A stretch of 64,000 nt of DNA, from contig OY759970.1 in NCBI GenBank assembly GCA_963662965.1, positions 3,596,001 to 3,660,000 on the forward strand, in the 5' to 3' direction. This DNA comes from DTWD01 sp963662965. GTDB lineage: Bacteria; Acidobacteriota; Vicinamibacteria; Vicinamibacterales; UBA8438. Shown piece after piece: positions 52,283 to 60,869 of the stretch; within the stretch, counting starts at the first letter, position 1, and every line of letters begins with the position of its first letter. The position numbers and the translations under genes are program-made. The notes beneath the pieces are model-generated. The model did not search any database. It saw only the letters and a list, made by a program, of their open reading frames with translations, and was not told the origin of the DNA.

Positions 52283-53254
52283 CTAAGGCGTGACCGTGAC
52301 CGTCAGATCTTCCGACGTGAAGAGCGCGCCGTCACTCGCCAGCGCACGCAGCGTGTAGGTGCCCGGCTCGTCGAAGGTCGCCTGCACCTTCCACTTGCCG
52401 TCTTCGGGCACCGGCGGGATCTCGAACGGCGCCGACCAGGGGGAGTTGGCGCAGGGCCGCGTGTCCTGCCACACCTTCATCTGCACCGGGTCGAAGCTGA
52501 CCGCACCGTTGCCGCGGTAGACGAACCACGAGAGACGCAGCCCGTTCGGGTTGCCGGGGACAACGAGCCGTGGTGGCGAGTAGGCAGGGTGCGGTCTGTC
52601 GCTGTTTCCGCCGCCGCCACCGCCGCGCGACGGGCGCGGGCGCGCCGGGACGCCCGCCTGGCGGCGGGCCGGAATTCCGTCCTCGTCACTGGCGAAAGCG
52701 ACGAGCGTCAGCGGGTCGCCGACGCGCACCCGCCGCTGTTGATCCACGGCGAGATAAAGTGACGGCGCCTCGTTCCAGCGCCAGTCTTCGCTGACGAGCC
52801 CGCGGTTGGCGCCCACCTCCGTTCCGATCGTCTGCTTGTCGACCAGGTAGTCGGTGCGGAGCGACGCAAAGGCACGCTCCGTCTTCGCCTGGGTGGTCAA
52901 CGTCCAGACGAGCTCCTGATCGCCGAAATCCTCCGGCACCCGCACTTCGAAGACGAAGAGGTTACGGCGCGGCAGGAAATGGGTCGCCTGTCCAAGGTCG
53001 GGACCGCCCGGGTCTATCGAATTGAGTGGCCCGACCGGAACGTCGAGCTCCTCCTCCCAGTTCGAGTTCATGTAGCCAAAGAAGAGGGTGTAGGTGCCGT
53101 CGTCGTTCTGCCACCACCCTTCGAACGACGGCGAGACGCTCTGACCGCGCGAATAGGTGAGCTGCGCGTCGGCCGTGCCCGCGATCAGCGGGAGCAGCAG
53201 CAGCGCCAGCGCCGTATACGCGGTCGAGGGGCGATATTCTCCCAGTCTGAGCAT
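52283..53254 (-). CDS. Exported beta-sandwich partner of the monooxygenase (cassette 2)
   Basis: The 323-residue protein has leader YTALALLLLPLIAGTADAQ and the pattern YSRGQSVSPSFEGWWQNDDG, YTLFFGYMNSNWEEELDVPV, THFLPRRNLFVFEVRVPEDF, a Gly-rich loop near residue 215 and ATFDEPGTYTLRALASD at the end. It is a paralogue of 39740. The ATG at 53254 was chosen: the frame upstream is open to 53404 but only through a dispersed repeat, and it begins MIRLGEYR, a duplicate of the true MLRLGEYR start. It follows the second monooxygenase gene, as in cassette 1. Confidence 0.78.
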   Translation of the reverse strand: MLRLGEYRPSTAYTALALLLLPLIAGTADAQLTYSRGQSVSPSFEGWWQNDDGTYTLFFGYMNSNWEEELDVPVGPLNSIDPGGPDLGQATHFLPRRNLFVFEVRVPEDFGDQELVWTLTTQAKTERAFASLRTDYLVDKQTIGTEVGANRGLVSEDWRWNEAPSLYLAVDQQRRVRVGDPLTLVAFASDEDGIPARRQAGVPARPRPSRGGGGGGNSDRPHPAYSPPRLVVPGNPNGLRLSWFVYRGNGAVSFDPVQMKVWQDTRPCANSPWSAPFEIPPVPEDGKWKVQATFDEPGTYTLRALASDGALFTSEDLTVTVTP

Positions 53255-53403
53255 AGTTAGACGGGGCCTGCGGCCCCGCACCCCGCCGCCGGCACTCGTG
53301 AAGCCCCCTCGCCCCACTCCGTGCCGGCGGGGCGCGCCGTGCGCGCCCTGATCCTGATTCGGGCGACCGATCGGCGAAGAGCGATATTCCCCCAGTCTGA
53401 TCA
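53231..53403. repeat. Direct repeats flanking dispersed repeat copy G
   Basis: The word gcgatattcycccagtctga occurs at 53231-53250 and 53381-53400, one on each side of repeat copy G. The left copy overlaps the start codon of the beta-sandwich gene and the right copy overlaps the stop codon of the monooxygenase gene. Related words occur beside the repeats at 584 and 31080. Confidence 0.8.
53258..53353 (+). repeat. GC-rich dispersed repeat, copy G
   Basis: This well-preserved copy reads TAGACGGGGCCtgcGGCCCCGc, accccgccgccggcactcg, gccccactccgtgccggcgg and ggcgcgccgtgcgcgccctg. It is nearly identical to copy E. Unlike the others it lies between two genes of the same operon and its leading hairpin end faces a gene's 5' end. 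Confidence 0.9.
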
Positions 53404-54819
53404 CGGTCCGGCGGGTACCTTCTCTTGTGACGGGAAGCGCACCTGGCAGAGCGGGCAGCCGATGACGTAGTCGTTCTTCGTCAGCTTCAAGCGCGCGCGC
53501 CGTTCGCCCATCTCCCGCTCGAACTCCTCATCGGTCAAGGCGATGGCCTCGCCGAGGTCGATGAACATGTTGGCGACCGAGCGCCGGCCGCCGCCCCCCC
53601 AGTTGCGCGGGTCAACGACGTTGCGGTTGCCGGGCGAATTGTCCATGTAGCCGATGAGCTGCAGAATCGTCCCCTTCGGCAGCAGCGGCGCCGCGTCGTC
53701 GCCGTAGACGTAGCTGCGCACCCAGTTGTGGTCGTACCCGGCGCAGGACAACGTCTGGACGCTCGCGCCCCAGATGGCGTTCAAGCACATCCGCCGGCCG
53801 GGCGCGTGCATGTGCGGCTCGAACGTCAGGATCTTCGTGTGCTGCTCGAGCACCGTATAGGCATAGAGGTGCTGGTCGTTGTCCATCGGCTTGATGTCGA
53901 TGTCGACGCCGTTACCGGTCAGTCGTCGCACCCAGCGCACCGAGGGCTCGTAGCCCCGTGGGTGAAACTTGAAGGCAAACTCGAGATACGCCTTGGTCTC
54001 ACGCCCGTTGGAGTGGAGATGGGCCGTCTCGAGGTTGAGAATCGTCCCGGCGGCCAGGATGCGCCCGGCGTTCGGCGGGAAGATATCGGCGTTGCGACCA
54101 ACTTCGTGCACCGGCCAGACGGTCGTGGTCTCGTCGCCGAACGACGCGGCGGTCTCGTCCTCGAGATGAGACGACCAGTTCAGGTGGTGAAAGACAAACC
54201 GCCCTCCGACGGTGTTGCTGTTGCCGTCTTTCGGGATGTCGTTGACCTCTCGGATCTCGACCGCCGCCACATACCGGTCTTCGGTGAGTCCGGTCTCAAC
54301 CGTCCCGATCGGCTCCCACCGATCGGCGCCGGTGGCCCCCACCGTCACTTCCCGTGACCGGAGCACAAGGTCGGGCTCTCCTATGCGCCAGCCGTCGTCT
54401 TCACCCGGGACGAACTTTAGCGGCGGAAGGTCGGCCGGATCACCACGCGGGGCGCCGTTGTCAGCCCACGTCGCGATCGCCGTGATCTCCGCCTCGTTGA
54501 GCGACGGGTCGTCCTTGAAACCTTGGACCCCGATGTCCTTCTCGATGAACCAGGGCGGCATCGCGCCGCGTTCGTTGCGGAGCGCGGTCCGGTTCTTCAT
54601 CGCGCGGGCCCACGGGCGCACCTCCTCGTAGGTCAGCAGCGACATCGGTGCCACTGAATCGGGTCGATGGCAATGCTGGCAGCTCCGCTGCAGAATCGGT
54701 GCGATGTCCCGCGTGAAGGTGACGGGGACGGCGTCCGTCTGGGCGAACACGGGAACGGGAATCGCGAGGATGAGCAGCGCAACGACCGCAGCCAGCGGAG
54801 GCAGGTCTCGAACATTCAT
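53401..54819 (-). CDS. Exported cytochrome c / copper type II monooxygenase-like protein (cassette 2)
   Basis: The 472-residue protein has leader AAVVALLILAIPVPVFAQ and the c-haem motif in DIAPILQRSCQHCHRPDSVA, followed by MSLLTYEEVRPWARAMKNRT and MPPWFIEKDIGVQGFK as in 38449. Copper-ligand candidates are RFVFHHLNWSSHL, LETAHLHSNGRET, TFEPHMHAPGRRM and LQLIGYMDNSPGN. A C-terminal extension with GCPLCQVRFPSQ (Cys-X2-Cys) is absent from the cassette 1 protein. The ATG at 54819 removes a non-leader N-terminal extension. It is followed by the beta-sandwich partner. Confidence 0.82.
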   Translation of the reverse strand: MNVRDLPPLAAVVALLILAIPVPVFAQTDAVPVTFTRDIAPILQRSCQHCHRPDSVAPMSLLTYEEVRPWARAMKNRTALRNERGAMPPWFIEKDIGVQGFKDDPSLNEAEITAIATWADNGAPRGDPADLPPLKFVPGEDDGWRIGEPDLVLRSREVTVGATGADRWEPIGTVETGLTEDRYVAAVEIREVNDIPKDGNSNTVGGRFVFHHLNWSSHLEDETAASFGDETTTVWPVHEVGRNADIFPPNAGRILAAGTILNLETAHLHSNGRETKAYLEFAFKFHPRGYEPSVRWVRRLTGNGVDIDIKPMDNDQHLYAYTVLEQHTKILTFEPHMHAPGRRMCLNAIWGASVQTLSCAGYDHNWVRSYVYGDDAAPLLPKGTILQLIGYMDNSPGNRNVVDPRNWGGGGRRSVANMFIDLGEAIALTDEEFEREMGERRARLKLTKNDYVIGCPLCQVRFPSQEKVPAGP

Positions 54820-54956
54820 GGCACGCTCCCGCGCGACCGTACCATGGAGCGTGGTCACGGTCAAAAACGGGGACGGACGACGCTGGCTCTTGCGCCGGAC
54901 CGAGCGTCGCCGTATCGTGACGTCGGGCTAACGGTGCCGAAACACGGGAGCTGCAG

Positions 54957-55895
54957 ATGATTCGACTCGGGTTCGTGCTCGCCATCGCGCTGGCGGTGGT
55001 CGCCGCCGCATCGGTGCAGGATGTCGCTGATACCAAAGACGTCTATGACCGCGTCACGCACGGCTACGCCGACAACGACGGCGTGCGTATCCACTACGCG
55101 AGCCTCGGCGACGGCCCGCTGGTGGTGATGATCCATGGGTTCCCAGATTTCTGGTACACGTGGCGTGACCAGATGGCGGCACTTTCGAGCGAGTACCACG
55201 TCGTGGCGGTCGACCTGCGGGGCTACAACCGAAGCGACAAGCCGGTGGGTGTCGCGGCGTACGCGATGCCGAATCACCTCGCCGACGTGGCGGCTGTCAT
55301 CAAGCAGGTGGGCGAAGACCGCGCCACGATCGTCGGTCATGACTGGGGCGGGGCGGTGGCCTGGTCGTTCGCCCTGACACGTCCCGAGATGACCGACAAG
55401 CTGGTGATTCTGAACCTGCCGCATCCGAACGGTCTGTCGCGCGAGCTGCAAACCAATCCGCAGCAGTACGAGAACAGCGCTTACGCGCGTACATTTCAAG
55501 AGAAAGACCCCGACGATCCCATGGTGTTCTTCGGGCGCCCGATGACGCCACAGACACTGTCTGGCTGGGTGAGGGATCCCGACGCGCGGGCGCGCTACGT
55601 CGAGGCGTTCGAGCGGTCTGACTTCACGGGGATGCTGAACATGTACAAGGCCAACTATCCCCTGGTGAAGCCGGGTGACGACCCACCGCCGCTCGCGCCG
55701 AAGGCGCAGATGCCGGTGCTGATGTTTCACGGCCTCGACGACACCGCTTTGCTGCCGGGCGCGCTGAACAACACCTGGGACTGGCTCGAGAAAGACCTCA
55801 CGCTCGTCACCGTGCCGGGGGCCGGTCACTTCGTGCAGCAGGACGCGAGCGAGCTCGTGACGACGACGATGCGGTGGTGGCTGGCAGCCCGGTAG
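54957..55895 (+). CDS. Exported epoxide-hydrolase-like alpha/beta hydrolase
   Basis: The 312-residue protein has leader LGFVLAIALAVVAAASVQD. It shows the epoxide hydrolase/haloalkane dehalogenase set: HGFPDFWYTWRDQM (oxyanion HGxP), VVAVDLRGYNRSDKP, the nucleophile Asp in IVGHDWGGAVAW, a cap region with MYKANYP, Asp in HGLDDTALLPG and His in GAGHFVQQD. The nucleophile is Asp, not Ser, which excludes ordinary esterases. An exported epoxide or halide hydrolase fits a xenobiotic or lipid-oxidation pathway. It is 13 bases upstream of an acyl-CoA ligase. Confidence 0.87.
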   Translation: MIRLGFVLAIALAVVAAASVQDVADTKDVYDRVTHGYADNDGVRIHYASLGDGPLVVMIHGFPDFWYTWRDQMAALSSEYHVVAVDLRGYNRSDKPVGVAAYAMPNHLADVAAVIKQVGEDRATIVGHDWGGAVAWSFALTRPEMTDKLVILNLPHPNGLSRELQTNPQQYENSAYARTFQEKDPDDPMVFFGRPMTPQTLSGWVRDPDARARYVEAFERSDFTGMLNMYKANYPLVKPGDDPPPLAPKAQMPVLMFHGLDDTALLPGALNNTWDWLEKDLTLVTVPGAGHFVQQDASELVTTTMRWWLAAR

Positions 55896-55908
55896 CTGCT
55901 CCGGGGTC

Positions 55909-57483
55909 GTGCCGCAGACGCTCCGGACCGTCGTCGAGACCCGCGCCCGAGAGACACCCGACGCGCCGTTCGCCATCTTCGACGATCTGCACGGCCAGCT
56001 CACGACGCGCACCTACGGAGAGCTCGATCGCGAGGTGAACCGGACCGCTCACCTTCTGAGCGACCTCGGCGTCCGCCGCGGCGATACGCTCTGCCTCCTC
56101 CTCGGCAACTGCCTCGAATTCTTCGACCTCTGGTTCGCCGCGGCGAAGATTGGCGCCGTCATCGTTCCGGTAAACACGGCGTCGTCGGCGGCCGAGCTCG
56201 AATTTCTGGTCTCGCACTCCGACAGCAAGCTCATCTTCACGCAACCAAACCACGTCGCTGTCGCCCGGGAGGTCGCCGACCGCTGCGCCGCGGTCACCAC
56301 GGTCATATCGGACGATTTCGCCGCGTTGGCCGCCTCGCGCCCCGAGACACCCCCCGACCAGCCGGCGCCGCTGCACGGCGACGACGTGGCCATCCTCTAT
56401 ACGTCCGGCACGACCGCGCGTCCGAAAGGCGTCGTGGTCACCCACGGCAACTACATCTGCGCCGGGGAGACGGTGGCCCGCGCGATTCGCCTCACCTCCG
56501 ACGACCGGCATCTCGTCGTCTTGCCGCTCTTCCATGGCAACGCGCAGTACTACTCGACGATGAGCGCGCTGGTGAGGGGCGCGAGCCTGGCGCTCATGGC
56601 CCGCTTCAGCGCGAGCCGCTACTTCGACCAGGCGGTTGCGCACGGCTGCACCGTGTCAAGTTTGTTTGCGGCACCGATCCGGATGCTGTTGGCCCAGACC
56701 GATGACCACGACCGGCGGCGCGCGCACGCCGCGAACCGATTACGCGTGGTGCTGTTTGCCCAGAGCGTCACGCCGCTGCAGCTCGTCGAGTGGGACGAGC
56801 GATTCGGGGCGCCGCTGCTCCAGCTGTGGGGTATGACCGAAACGATGGGACCGCCGCTCATGAATCCGCTCGACGGCGACCGCCGCAACATGTCGATGGG
56901 GAAGCCGGTGGTGGGCTACGAGGTTCGGGTCGTGGCCGAGGCCGATCTCGACGCCGACGTCGACCCTCGGCCGGTCGCTCCCGGGAAGGTCGGTCAGATC
57001 GTCGTGCGCGGTGTGCCGGGCGACTCGCTGATGAAGGGCTACTTCAAGAATCCCGAGGCGACCGCCTCGACCATCCGCGACGGGTGGCTGTGGAGCGGTG
57101 ACAACGCGCGGCAGGACGAGGAGGGCTTTTTCTATTTCGTCGACCGCGCCAAAGATATGATCAAGCGAGCCGGAGAGAACGTCGCCGCGAGCGAGGTCGA
57201 AGCGGTGATCCGTGAGCACCCCCGGGTATTCGATTGCGCGGTGATCGGCGTGCCGGATGAGGTCCGGGACGAGGCAATCCTCGCATTCGTCGTCCGGCGC
57301 CCGCCAGCGACGGACGCGCTGCTGACCGAGGCGGAGGTGCTCGACTGGTGCCGCGAGCGCCTCGCCAGCTTTAGGGTCCCGCAAGTGGTGCGGTTCCGCG
57401 CCGAGCTCCCGCGCACGGCGGTCGGAAAGATCCAGAAGCACGTCCTCCGCGCCTCCGTTGACTTGTCGTCGGGAAGCTCCTAA
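55909..57483 (+). CDS. AMP-forming acyl-CoA ligase (CaiC-like)
   Basis: The 524-residue cytoplasmic enzyme has the ANL signature: AILYTSGTTARPKGVVVTHG at 161-180, QLWGMTETMG near 305, YFVDRAKDMIKRAGENVAAS near 415 and the catalytic Lys in RTAVGKIQKHVLR near the end. It activates a carboxylic acid as acyl-AMP and then as acyl-CoA; the overall pattern is closest to crotonobetaine/carnitine-CoA ligase-type enzymes, but specificity is not assignable. Start is GTG. It lies in one unit with the epoxide-hydrolase-like gene and the broken monooxygenase gene. Confidence 0.88.
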   Translation: MPQTLRTVVETRARETPDAPFAIFDDLHGQLTTRTYGELDREVNRTAHLLSDLGVRRGDTLCLLLGNCLEFFDLWFAAAKIGAVIVPVNTASSAAELEFLVSHSDSKLIFTQPNHVAVAREVADRCAAVTTVISDDFAALAASRPETPPDQPAPLHGDDVAILYTSGTTARPKGVVVTHGNYICAGETVARAIRLTSDDRHLVVLPLFHGNAQYYSTMSALVRGASLALMARFSASRYFDQAVAHGCTVSSLFAAPIRMLLAQTDDHDRRRAHAANRLRVVLFAQSVTPLQLVEWDERFGAPLLQLWGMTETMGPPLMNPLDGDRRNMSMGKPVVGYEVRVVAEADLDADVDPRPVAPGKVGQIVVRGVPGDSLMKGYFKNPEATASTIRDGWLWSGDNARQDEEGFFYFVDRAKDMIKRAGENVAASEVEAVIREHPRVFDCAVIGVPDEVRDEAILAFVVRRPPATDALLTEAEVLDWCRERLASFRVPQVVRFRAELPRTAVGKIQKHVLRASVDLSSGSS

Positions 57484-57498
57484 AGTGCGTAAGATCCG

Positions 57499-58040
57499 AT
57501 GAAACGTGTCATTCTCCCCCTCGTCGCCATGGCGGCCGCCGCCGTGCCCGCCGCTGGACAGACTCCGACCTTCACGAAAGATGTTGCGCCGATCGTCTTC
57601 GACAACTGCGTAACCTGCCATCGACCGAACCACATCGCGCCGATGGCGCTCCGCTCCTATGCGGAAGCCCGTCCCTGGGCCCGGTCGATCAAGGATGTGG
57701 TGGCGTCACGCACGATGCCGCTGTGGGGCGCCGATCCGAACCACAGCCTCCCGTTCCTCAACGAGCGCTATCTCGACCAGGCCGAGATCGACACGATCGT
57801 CGCCTGGGTCGACGCCGGTGCGCCAAAGGGGAACGACGCCGACCTGCCGTCGCTGCCCAGCTTCGTGGATGGCTGGACATATGAGGGTGGGGAGCCGGAC
57901 TACGTCGTCCCGATGCCGATCGTCTACGAGATCTCAGCCGAGGGCGAGGAGGACTACCTCGACTTCTGGTCGCCGATGCCGTGGCAGGAGGATCGCTTCG
58001 CGGAGGTGTTGGAGCTGCGGCCGAGCAACTACGCCGTGAC
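57499..58040 (+). pseudogene. Cytochrome c / copper monooxygenase-like gene truncated by an IS
   Basis: The N-terminal 180 codons are intact: a leader, the c-haem site in DVAPIVFDNCVTCHRPNHIA, MALRSYAEARPWARSIKDVV, WVDAGAPKGNDADLPSLPS and RFAEVLELRPSNYAV. Similarity stops where the expected His-His ligand region should begin, exactly at the IS end at 58040; the frame then runs into the IS and ends at 58086. All copper-ligand motifs are lost. No continuation of the gene was found right of the IS, where IS630-type sequence follows instead. Confidence 0.86.
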
Positions 58041-59134
58041 GCTGCCTTGGTGCACAACTCCATTGAGGGCTGAGAGTCTCCCGTGACTCCGCCTGCCGGT
58101 CATCCGATCATCTCGCCATCGGGTATCCCGAGCGCCGTCATGGTGTTCAGGATCTTGCACCCCAACCTCACCTCGACTCTCTGGGACGCCAGTCCCCTCG
58201 CTCGCATCGCTGAGCCCAGGATGGCCTTGTAGCGGTGGAACGTCGTCTCCACCTTGCTTCGCCTGCTGTAGCCCGATGCGACGTACCACTTCCGTTTCCC
58301 AACACGTGATCGTGCTCGGATGTTACGAGTCCGCTGTCGCGTGCCCGCGGAGTCGAGCGCGAGCTGAGCGCCCTTTCGTGGCGGTATCAGCACCTTCGGC
58401 GATCGATGAGCACGGTGATTCTCCAGCGTCTTCTAGACGTCGCCGGTGTCGTACGCGGCGTCGGCCTTGGCCGAGGCGATGGGACGCTCGATCTGGCCGA
58501 CGAGTGACGCCACCCGGGAAGCGTCTCGAGCCCGCTTGCTCGTGAGCGCGCAGGCGACCACGTCACTGGTTGGCTCATCCACAGCGAGGTGCAGCTTGCG
58601 GTAGTCCCTGGCTTTCGGCGAAGTGCGCAACTGGCCGACGTGCACTGAAAGACCGCTGCTGTCGATGCGGAGGTGGACGGGCTTCACGGTTCGCCTCTCG
58701 TAGGAAGCAACCTTCCCCAGCCTCGCCTTGCGCCTCGAGATCGTGCTGTGGTCGGGCACGTCGTTGTCCAGATTCAGGAGCGTCAGCAGCGAGCGCAGGA
58801 AGCCCTCAGTCTGCCTGGACGCCAGGCCAAACACCAAGCCCAAGGTGACCGTCGTCTCGATGGCGTGGTTCGAGTACTTGCGTTGTCGGCCTGGCTTCCT
58901 GCGCGTCGGCCTCGGCGAGTTCCAGTTGGCGAGCTTGCCATCGGTGAGTCCGAGCCAGACGATCAGACTCCCGCGAGCGCGGAGACCCGTCTCGTACTCC
59001 CGCCAATTCCGGACACGGTAGGCCTTCTGGACGTACTTCCGCTGGGTGCGCTTGAAACTCGTCATGCGGGACCTCGGATCTCGGGGTGGAGGGCAATGAT
59101 TGACCGAGATCGCGAGTTGTGCACCAAGGCAGCG
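58040..59134 (-). mobile_element. IS5-family insertion sequence
   Basis: The element is about 1.1 kb, bounded by 21-base perfect inverted repeats (58040-58060 and 59114-59134; inner words CCTTGGTGCACAACTC). It carries one transposase gene on the minus strand. The left end interrupts a monooxygenase gene and the right end abuts the tail of an IS630-type transposase, so the flanks belong to different genes and no target duplication can be read with confidence. The outer few bases (CGCTG) could belong to the target. Confidence 0.88.
58100..59065 (-). pseudogene. IS5-family transposase with in-frame TAG
   Basis: The frame encodes SNHAIETTVTLGLVFGLASR, RQTEGFLRSLLTLLNLD, VPDHSTISRRKARLG, HLRIDSSGLSVHVG and ASAKADAAYDTGDV, then TAG at 58433-58435. 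The same frame resumes with KTLENHRAHRSPKVLIPPRK and SGYSRRSKVETTFHRYKAIL and ends normally at 58100. DSSG supplies the first DDE Asp, KADAAYD the second, and KVETTFHRYK the Glu, so only the stop codon breaks it; a Tyr codon is likely ancestral there. The element is probably immobile unless the stop is a sequencing error or is read through. Confidence 0.87.
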
Positions 59135-59283
59135 CGAAGCTCAAGGCCCTCGTTCGCACCGCTCGCTGGCGCAGCACCGAGACGCTCTGGCCGTTCCTCG
59201 GCGAGTGCTTGGCGCACTTCAGCCCTGACGAATGCCGCAACTCTTTTCGGCACTGCGGGTACTCGGCCGCCACACGGTCATGA
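59132..59283 (+). pseudogene. C-terminal fragment of an IS630-family transposase
   Basis: The open frame SAKLKALVRTARWRSTETLW and PFLGECLAHFSPDECRNSFR, ending HCGYSAATRS, is the conserved tail of IS630 transposases (AKLKALLRKA, FRHAGYAAT in relatives). It begins at the right end of the IS5-type element, with the rest of the IS630 gene missing. An IS630 insertion therefore came first and was later cut down when the IS5-type element arrived. Confidence 0.82.
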
Positions 59284-59347
59284 AAAGCGCTTTAGCCGGA
59301 GAGAACTCCGGCGACGCCGGTAAGATAGGCGGAGCAAGGAGACTCCC

Positions 59348-60670
59348 ATGACTGTGCGCAAGCTTCGGCTGTTCCCGTGTGTGCTGTTCGTTCTGGTACT
59401 GGTCGGTTGCTTTTCGACCTCCCACGTCATGGCGCAATCGGCGTCCGGCCTGCCTGTCTGTGATCCCGACAATGGCGGTTTGATTCTTCCGGAAGGCTTC
59501 TGCGGGCTGGTGGTCGCCGACGGGCTCGAGGGGGCCCGGCATCTCGATGTGAGCGCCGAGGGTGACGTCTATGTCCACATTCGGGAATCCCGCGGGCAAG
59601 AGGCGAACCCACCCGGCGCTGGGGTGGCTGCGCTCAGGGACGCCGATGGGGATGGCCGGGCCGAGGTTGTCCGGCGCTTCTCAGACCATTACGGCACCGG
59701 GTTGCAGTTGCGGGATGACCACCTGTATCTGTCGACGACGACCGAGGTCTATCGGTATCCCATGACGCCCGCGGAGCTGATGCCCACTGGTTCACCGGAG
59801 CTCATCGTGTCCGGTTTCCCGGAGCAGCGTGGGCATTCGGCCAAGGCGTTCGCCTTCGACGAGTCGGGGCAGATGTATGTCAACGTCGGTGCGCCGTCGA
59901 ACGTATGTATGGAGAATCGCCGCCCCGAGTCGCCTGGGCAGGACCCCTGTCCCCAGCGAGTCAGACAGGCCAGCGTCTGGCGCTTCGACGCGGAAGTCCC
60001 TGGACAGACGCACGAGACCGGGTATCAGTTCGTGACCGGTATTCGGAACATCGTCGGCATCGCGTGGGACCCCGCCACCCAGGCGGTCTACGCGGTCCAG
60101 CATGGCCGCGACGCGGTAAACACGCTGTGGCCCGCCCTCTATAACGCGGACGGTAACGCCGAGCTGCCTTCGGAAGAGCTGTTCCGCTTGTCCGACGGCG
60201 CCGACTTCGGTTGGCCGTTCTGCTATCACGACCGGTTCCAGGGGAAGAAGGTACTGGCTCCGGAGTATGGTGGCGATGGCCGGCGCCTGGGCCGGTGTGC
60301 GGATGTCGGCCAGCCGCTGGTGGCGTTCCCCGCCCACTGGGCGCCGAACGACCTGCTCTTCTACGACGGGTCGCAGTACCCGTCGCGATATCACGAGGGT
60401 GCCTTCGTCGTCTTCCACGGCTCCTGGAATCGTGCTCCGCTGCAACAGGGCGGTTATCAGGTGGCCTTCGCACCGCGTGAGAACGGCGAGTTCACCGGGC
60501 GGTACGAGACGTTCGCGGGCGGGTTCGCAGTCACGTCACCATTGCTCTCTCCACAAGACGCGGTCCACCGTCCTGTCGGGATCGCCCAGGGACCCGACGG
60601 GTCGCTCTACGTCACGGCCGATGTGGGGGGCAAGGTCTGGAGAATCGTGTATCGCGGTGTGTCGGAATAG
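59348..60670 (+). CDS. Sorbosone/glucose-dehydrogenase-type quinoprotein lipoprotein
   Basis: The 440-residue protein has a lipoprotein leader (VLFVLVLVGCFSTSH, lipobox LVGC). Its six-bladed PQQ-sugar-dehydrogenase propeller shows GGLILPEGFCGLVVADGLEG, RHLDVSAEGDVYVHI, HSAKAFAFDESGQMYVNVGA, TGIRNIVGIAWDPATQAVYA, GADFGWPFCYHD and FHGSWNRAPLQQGGYQVAFA. These match L-sorbosone dehydrogenase-like proteins, which oxidise sugars or aldehydes on the outer face of a membrane. Four or more Cys (PVCDPD, GFCGL, NVCMEN, DPCPQ) may form disulphides. It survives intact between two clusters of broken mobile elements. Confidence 0.86.
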   Translation: MTVRKLRLFPCVLFVLVLVGCFSTSHVMAQSASGLPVCDPDNGGLILPEGFCGLVVADGLEGARHLDVSAEGDVYVHIRESRGQEANPPGAGVAALRDADGDGRAEVVRRFSDHYGTGLQLRDDHLYLSTTTEVYRYPMTPAELMPTGSPELIVSGFPEQRGHSAKAFAFDESGQMYVNVGAPSNVCMENRRPESPGQDPCPQRVRQASVWRFDAEVPGQTHETGYQFVTGIRNIVGIAWDPATQAVYAVQHGRDAVNTLWPALYNADGNAELPSEELFRLSDGADFGWPFCYHDRFQGKKVLAPEYGGDGRRLGRCADVGQPLVAFPAHWAPNDLLFYDGSQYPSRYHEGAFVVFHGSWNRAPLQQGGYQVAFAPRENGEFTGRYETFAGGFAVTSPLLSPQDAVHRPVGIAQGPDGSLYVTADVGGKVWRIVYRGVSE

Positions 60671-60750
60671 AGCCGAACGCGACGCGCGCGCCAGACCCAT
60701 GCACGCCCACAGCGGGTGCTTCCGTCATCAAGTGTTGGTGAAGAGATCTT

Positions 60751-60852
60751 AAGCCCTAATCATCCAGATACTTCCAGCCGATTTTGACGCTGGCAGCTCT
60801 CTGGCACTGAATATCTAGTCTAAGCGGTTTAGTTAGAACGAGATAAGGGCTT
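60751..60852. other. Low-GC segment bounded by short inverted repeats
   Basis: AAGCCCTAATC at the left and GATAAGGGCTT at the right form an imperfect 11-base inverted repeat around about 100 bases that are visibly AT-richer than anything nearby. Similarity to IS256 transposase on the minus strand ends at this segment (after VTEREIR). It may be a small inserted element or the relic of a foreign sequence. Confidence 0.4.
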
Positions 60853-60869
60853 GGTAGCAACAGTTGATG

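Noticed and set aside
60671..60750. Possible terminator after the sorbosone-dehydrogenase-like gene
   Set aside because: No stem followed by a T-run could be found in the stretch.
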